This document shows, in pieces, positions 60,204 through 64,000 of a stretch of 64,000 nucleotides of DNA. The position numbers and the translations under genes were made by a program. The stretch lies in the NCBI GenBank assembly GCA_021772135.1, contig JADYXQ010000122.1, forward strand, positions 30,445 through 94,444. Reading direction: 5' to 3'. Within the stretch, counting starts at the first letter, position 1. Each line of letters begins with the position of its first letter. The DNA is from Candidatus Obscuribacter sp. GTDB taxonomy: Bacteria > Cyanobacteriota > Vampirovibrionia > Obscuribacterales > Obscuribacteraceae. The notes beneath the pieces are model-generated. The model had not been told where the DNA came from and made no database searches. It saw only the letters and a program-made list of their open reading frames with translations.

Positions 60204-62414
60204 TCAGGCCGCTGAATTGTCCTGCTGCTTAGCTGCCCATTCTTTCGCTTGTTGTGGTGTATAACCACCAGACATGGACAATTTCAGAGCGTCGTTAATG
60301 GCAAAACCAGAAGTCAGCCCAGACGATTGTAGATTTGCTCTCTCGGCGCTAACTCGCCCAACTTCGTTAAACTTCGCTGCACAAATTCCCATGGCACTGT
60401 TAGCAGCGACCATTCCGGAAGTGCTAAAGGAAGTTAGTGAATGGCCGAAAGCGGCGCTTGCTGCATTGTACGCCGCACCTAGAATACTTGATAGATATCC
60501 AGCGTCCATTGACCCAGGGTTAGACATTGCAGAAGCAACAATAGATGCTGCATTGGAAGCGGCTGCACAAGCTGCAGAAGCTTCGGCTGATGCTTTCTTT
60601 GCGGAAGCTTCGGTGGCTGCGCTGAAACTAGAACTGCCTGTGTGCAGCAGTTCGCCATGAGAGCCATAAACTTCATTGTCATGGGTAATGCCGAATGCAC
60701 TGTCGCCATAACCGTAGACCACATCGCCTTCGGCATTGGCCGCCATGAGGTTATTGCCTTGACTGTCATTGAATTTTATGGCCATTTCCTTACCGGAAGT
60801 GTCCATCGTGGCAATGACCACGCCTTTCTCATTTACTTCTGTAAAAGCGTGCTCTTTATCCTGCGGGTTAACGATGGTGGCATTGCCAATTTGCTTACCG
60901 GCAACATCTTGCTGAACCTGTTTAAACTTGCCGTCGCCCTGAGCATCTACCTTTAAGGTCTGACCATTTCTTGTGTCGGTTATAACAACATCAGAAGTGG
61001 CATTAGGATTGCCATTCATCAGATACCGGTTGTTGTGTCGACGGCCAGATTTATCGCAGGCTGACTGATCGAACTCTACGCCGCCATTAATTTGACGTAT
61101 GTCATTCCTATATTGAGGATGGGCTTGAAAGAATTCGCGCATACTCATAGGTTCAGATTTTACGCCGTTATTGTCGGTAATTACTGTACCAGTCTTAAAA
61201 TCGAGTTTGTGAGTGACGCCAGAGGGCTTACCGTTCTCACCATTTGGCACGATAGCGAGAGTTCGTTCCTTCGAATTAAGACTAACTGAGTCATTGTCAC
61301 GGACGACAGTTACGTTGTCACCATGCGTAACAAATTCGCCTGCTTGCCTGCCTCTTGTTACATCATTACCTCTGGCTACGAGAACATTAACTCCGGTAAC
61401 AAAATCACCGTACTGGGTTTCAACTTCTTCTTTAGAGTAGTGCGTTATTCGACCGTTTTTCTCGGTCTTGGTTGCTTCAAAAGTTTTAGGATCGTATTCA
61501 ATGATGTCGCCTGACTTGATGTCAGTGGTGTGACGAACACCGGTAGTTTTATCAACAACGACCCGAATTTCTTTACTGTCAATGGCCATATTGCCCTTAT
61601 CGTCGAACATATAGCTGTTGCCTGTGCCCTTATCGACAATTTTCTTGGTGCCATCTTTAATAGTGGTTGTTTGATCTGAAGTGGTACCTTCAAAACTGAA
61701 ATAATTGAATTTATCATAAGCCAGTTTGTAATCGCTCTCACTACCAACCTTAGTCGTAGTGTTTATGCCAAATTTATCAATACTGGTTTCAAGTTTAGCG
61801 ATGTTCGAGGTCACGTCGTTCCATGTGTCAGATACATATTTAGTGGCAGACTCGAAGCCGTATGAAACTTTCCCCCAGATAGAATCAAGGAAGCTCGTTT
61901 CTGGTTTAACTTCCAGCGAGAATGGTTTCGCCGTGAATTGCTCGCTAGGTTTGAAGACGGATGTGCTAAGAGAGAATTGCTCGTTAGGTTTGAAGACCGC
62001 TGTGTCAAGCGACAATTTAGCGCTTGTACCAAAATTAAGTGGTGGTACATCAAGGTGCAGTGGCTCTTTAGCCTTGGGTTCAACTTTAGGAGGCAGCAGG
62101 GTCGCGTCAACTGGTTTATGGTTAAAGAATGCAGCCACAGAAGAATTGCGAATCTCGTTCCATGCTCGCTCAGCAAATGTCTCTTCAGGTTGAGTGGCGC
62201 TCTTTTCTATTCCTTCTTTCTTTTCTGTTCCTTCTTTCTTTTTTTCCGTCTTCCCTTCCGTATTTGCCTTATCTGCCGGTTTTGTGTCGGCTATAGTGCC
62301 ACCAGGCGTAGCGTCAGCCTTTAACTTCTCCGTAGCCGTCTTCTCCGCCTCTTTGTGGGCGGGATCAGCAGATTCTTTAGTTTTGTCGACTGCCTTAGCA
62401 GGGCTATCAGTCAT
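60204..62414 (-). CDS. Large low-complexity/beta-repeat protein without obvious signal peptide
   Basis: K/E/T-rich N-terminus; 13-aa tandem repeat FKPNEQFSLSTSV/FKPSEQFTAKPFS; YD-like strand segments; Ala-rich helical C-terminus. Confidence 0.7.
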   Translation of the reverse strand: MTDSPAKAVDKTKESADPAHKEAEKTATEKLKADATPGGTIADTKPADKANTEGKTEKKKEGTEKKEGIEKSATQPEETFAERAWNEIRNSSVAAFFNHKPVDATLLPPKVEPKAKEPLHLDVPPLNFGTSAKLSLDTAVFKPNEQFSLSTSVFKPSEQFTAKPFSLEVKPETSFLDSIWGKVSYGFESATKYVSDTWNDVTSNIAKLETSIDKFGINTTTKVGSESDYKLAYDKFNYFSFEGTTSDQTTTIKDGTKKIVDKGTGNSYMFDDKGNMAIDSKEIRVVVDKTTGVRHTTDIKSGDIIEYDPKTFEATKTEKNGRITHYSKEEVETQYGDFVTGVNVLVARGNDVTRGRQAGEFVTHGDNVTVVRDNDSVSLNSKERTLAIVPNGENGKPSGVTHKLDFKTGTVITDNNGVKSEPMSMREFFQAHPQYRNDIRQINGGVEFDQSACDKSGRRHNNRYLMNGNPNATSDVVITDTRNGQTLKVDAQGDGKFKQVQQDVAGKQIGNATIVNPQDKEHAFTEVNEKGVVIATMDTSGKEMAIKFNDSQGNNLMAANAEGDVVYGYGDSAFGITHDNEVYGSHGELLHTGSSSFSAATEASAKKASAEASAACAAASNAASIVASAMSNPGSMDAGYLSSILGAAYNAASAAFGHSLTSFSTSGMVAANSAMGICAAKFNEVGRVSAERANLQSSGLTSGFAINDALKLSMSGGYTPQQAKEWAAKQQDNSAA
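61935..62013. repeat. 39-bp tandem repeat (two copies, in frame)
   Basis: gaattgctcgctaggtttgaagacggatgtgctaagaga / gaattgctcgttaggtttgaagaccgctgtgtcaagcga. Confidence 0.85.
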
Positions 62415-62746
62415 CGCGGAACTCCACTGAACGCAAAAGAAATTTTTGGGATGCCGGTTGGGTTTGGTAAGTCAATTTATTGTGATTTAGACCAGAGCCC
62501 TTGTCAACGCCTCACTACGTAATTCCACCATGGCTGAGTACGTATTTTTCCCATCTGCGAGCATATTTAATGTTGCTAATGATTGTATACCCCAAAATTT
62601 GGCACTTTTAACGCTATTAGGGTCATTTCTGTCAGTGAAGGTTTCGCTCGCGGTAAGTCCCTCACGAAGTCACAGCACTACTGTCGGGCATTGGCTTGTA
62701 TGATTAGGGATGTTAGGTTCTGCCGCTTCTTTCATTTGGAGTATCG

Positions 62747-62965
62747 ATGGCCATTCCCATGAATACAGCAGTAACCGTTCTTCTTATGAGCGGTGAGCAG
62801 GTTGATGGTGAGGTAGCTATGGCCGACCAAGGCACATATCTGTGCTTGCGGCGAGAAAATGAAACGCTTTACTTGCCCTGGTCAGCTATAAAAGTAGTGC
62901 GGGGGCCGGCATTGCCTGAGCGCGGTGTGGGCAGCGCATTGAACAAGTACAGCGTCAGTACCTAA
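62747..62965 (+). CDS. 72-aa LSm/Hfq-like small protein (tentative)
   Basis: TAVTVLLMSGEQVDGEVAMADQGTYLCLRRENETLYLPWSAIKVVRGP resembles the Sm1/Sm2 pattern of Hfq. Confidence 0.5.
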   Translation: MAIPMNTAVTVLLMSGEQVDGEVAMADQGTYLCLRRENETLYLPWSAIKVVRGPALPERGVGSALNKYSVST

Positions 62966-63018
62966 AGGTGTAACTTACGGAACCTGTTCTTTAAAAACCA
63001 GGACCGATCAATATAAAA

Positions 63019-63894
63019 TCAGGGCGTTTTATCATTTCGCCTGGAAAGCAAATCTTTCACAGTTTCGTTGGTTACGGGAGTGGATACCGATGACATCGGG
63101 CTGGTTTGAAAATCATTGACACCAACAGCGGTGCCTGTTTTGTCAAAAACCGCTCCGCCTGAAAAACCTTCACGAATTGAAAGGCTGGTGACCAGAACGT
63201 CTCGATTAGCATCTTCACCTGGTAGAGGCTGAATCATATTACTGAACGTGCCACGTTTTTGTATTTGAGATGCGGTACCGGTAGATGTATAAATCGCATC
63301 AGATGTGTATGGTTGTCCGATAGTGATTAGCTCAGGTGACTGCGCCGGGTCAATAACTGTGTCGTGGAATTTGGCGGGTTTGCAAATAGTTTCGGTCTCG
63401 GCGCCGGTATCAATTTTTACAAGAGCTAGATCGCGGGCAGGATCAGAAGTGATCACAGAGCCCAAATATTTCTTGCCATTGGCCAGCACAACTCCAACTT
63501 CGCCGACTTTGACATGTTGCTGCGGCACCCCTTTGGTCACATGATCGTCGGTAATCACTAAGCAGCTGTTTCCTTCTTTGCCGGCGATGACTCCGCTGCC
63601 GCCCCGGGTTTTATCTATTCCAGCTGGTTCTTTACCAGTGCCATCGCTTTTGCCCTGCATTTTAAAGAGAGCCACGCTGGGCCGTAGCTCTCTATACAGT
63701 TGAAGCGCATCGATGTCGCCACTGTTGGCTGGCGGCGATTGATAGCTTTGAAGATCGCAGCCTGGCGATCTAAAGTTGCGGGTTATAACAGGCAATTCGT
63801 TTTCTTGCGGCTGAATGGCGCAGGCTTTGCCAAAAAAATCTTTAGCAGTTTCTTGAATCTTGGCTGATGTTTTTGGGGAATTTATTTGATCCAT
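63019..63894 (-). CDS. Trypsin-like serine protease without signal peptide
   Basis: VITDDHVTKG (His), PARDLALVKI (Asp), REGFSGGAVFDKTGTAVGVN (Ser). Confidence 0.82.
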   Translation of the reverse strand: MDQINSPKTSAKIQETAKDFFGKACAIQPQENELPVITRNFRSPGCDLQSYQSPPANSGDIDALQLYRELRPSVALFKMQGKSDGTGKEPAGIDKTRGGSGVIAGKEGNSCLVITDDHVTKGVPQQHVKVGEVGVVLANGKKYLGSVITSDPARDLALVKIDTGAETETICKPAKFHDTVIDPAQSPELITIGQPYTSDAIYTSTGTASQIQKRGTFSNMIQPLPGEDANRDVLVTSLSIREGFSGGAVFDKTGTAVGVNDFQTSPMSSVSTPVTNETVKDLLSRRNDKTP

Positions 63895-64000
63895 TTAAAA
63901 ATCCATGCGGACCTAACCTGAAAATTTTCATGCTCTATTTTGATGATAAAGCCGATTTGCAGCTTAGCAATACGTATATACACGGCGCTAAACTTGCTAG

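Overview
This is a 64 kb bacterial chromosomal window, dense in genes on both strands. I saw no rRNA, CRISPR array, prophage or IS element. Housekeeping blocks include infC-rpmI, rpsF-ssb-rpsR next to tRNA-Leu(CAG), rpsO-pnp, an HU gene, rsfS, etfB-etfA-ETF:quinone oxidoreductase, and tdh-kbl. The gene set, with AsmA/TamB-like, TolC and lipoprotein genes, implies a diderm heterotroph. It is compatible with a non-photosynthetic Cyanobacteriota/Melainabacteria-type lineage, but I could not test taxonomy. The most interesting region is about 35.8-53.4 kb. It holds a DabA/DabB-type inorganic-carbon accumulation operon led by a truncated, motif-degenerate Mur-ligase-like gene and followed by a zinc-ribbon (DUF6671-like) gene. 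Nearby are a divergent beta-carbonic-anhydrase-like gene preceded by an unlisted, stop/start-overlapping 54-aa ORF, an HTTM-like membrane protein, isocitrate dehydrogenase with a CofE-like ligase, two ArsR-family regulators and an ABC/HlyD/TolC type I secretion operon. The promoters of these units share a putative operator (minus strand TAGATAT...(T/A)TGCACA and related ATATTCAAA/TTTGAA half sites), which suggests one ArsR-controlled regulon. All identifications come from reading motifs; no database search was run.
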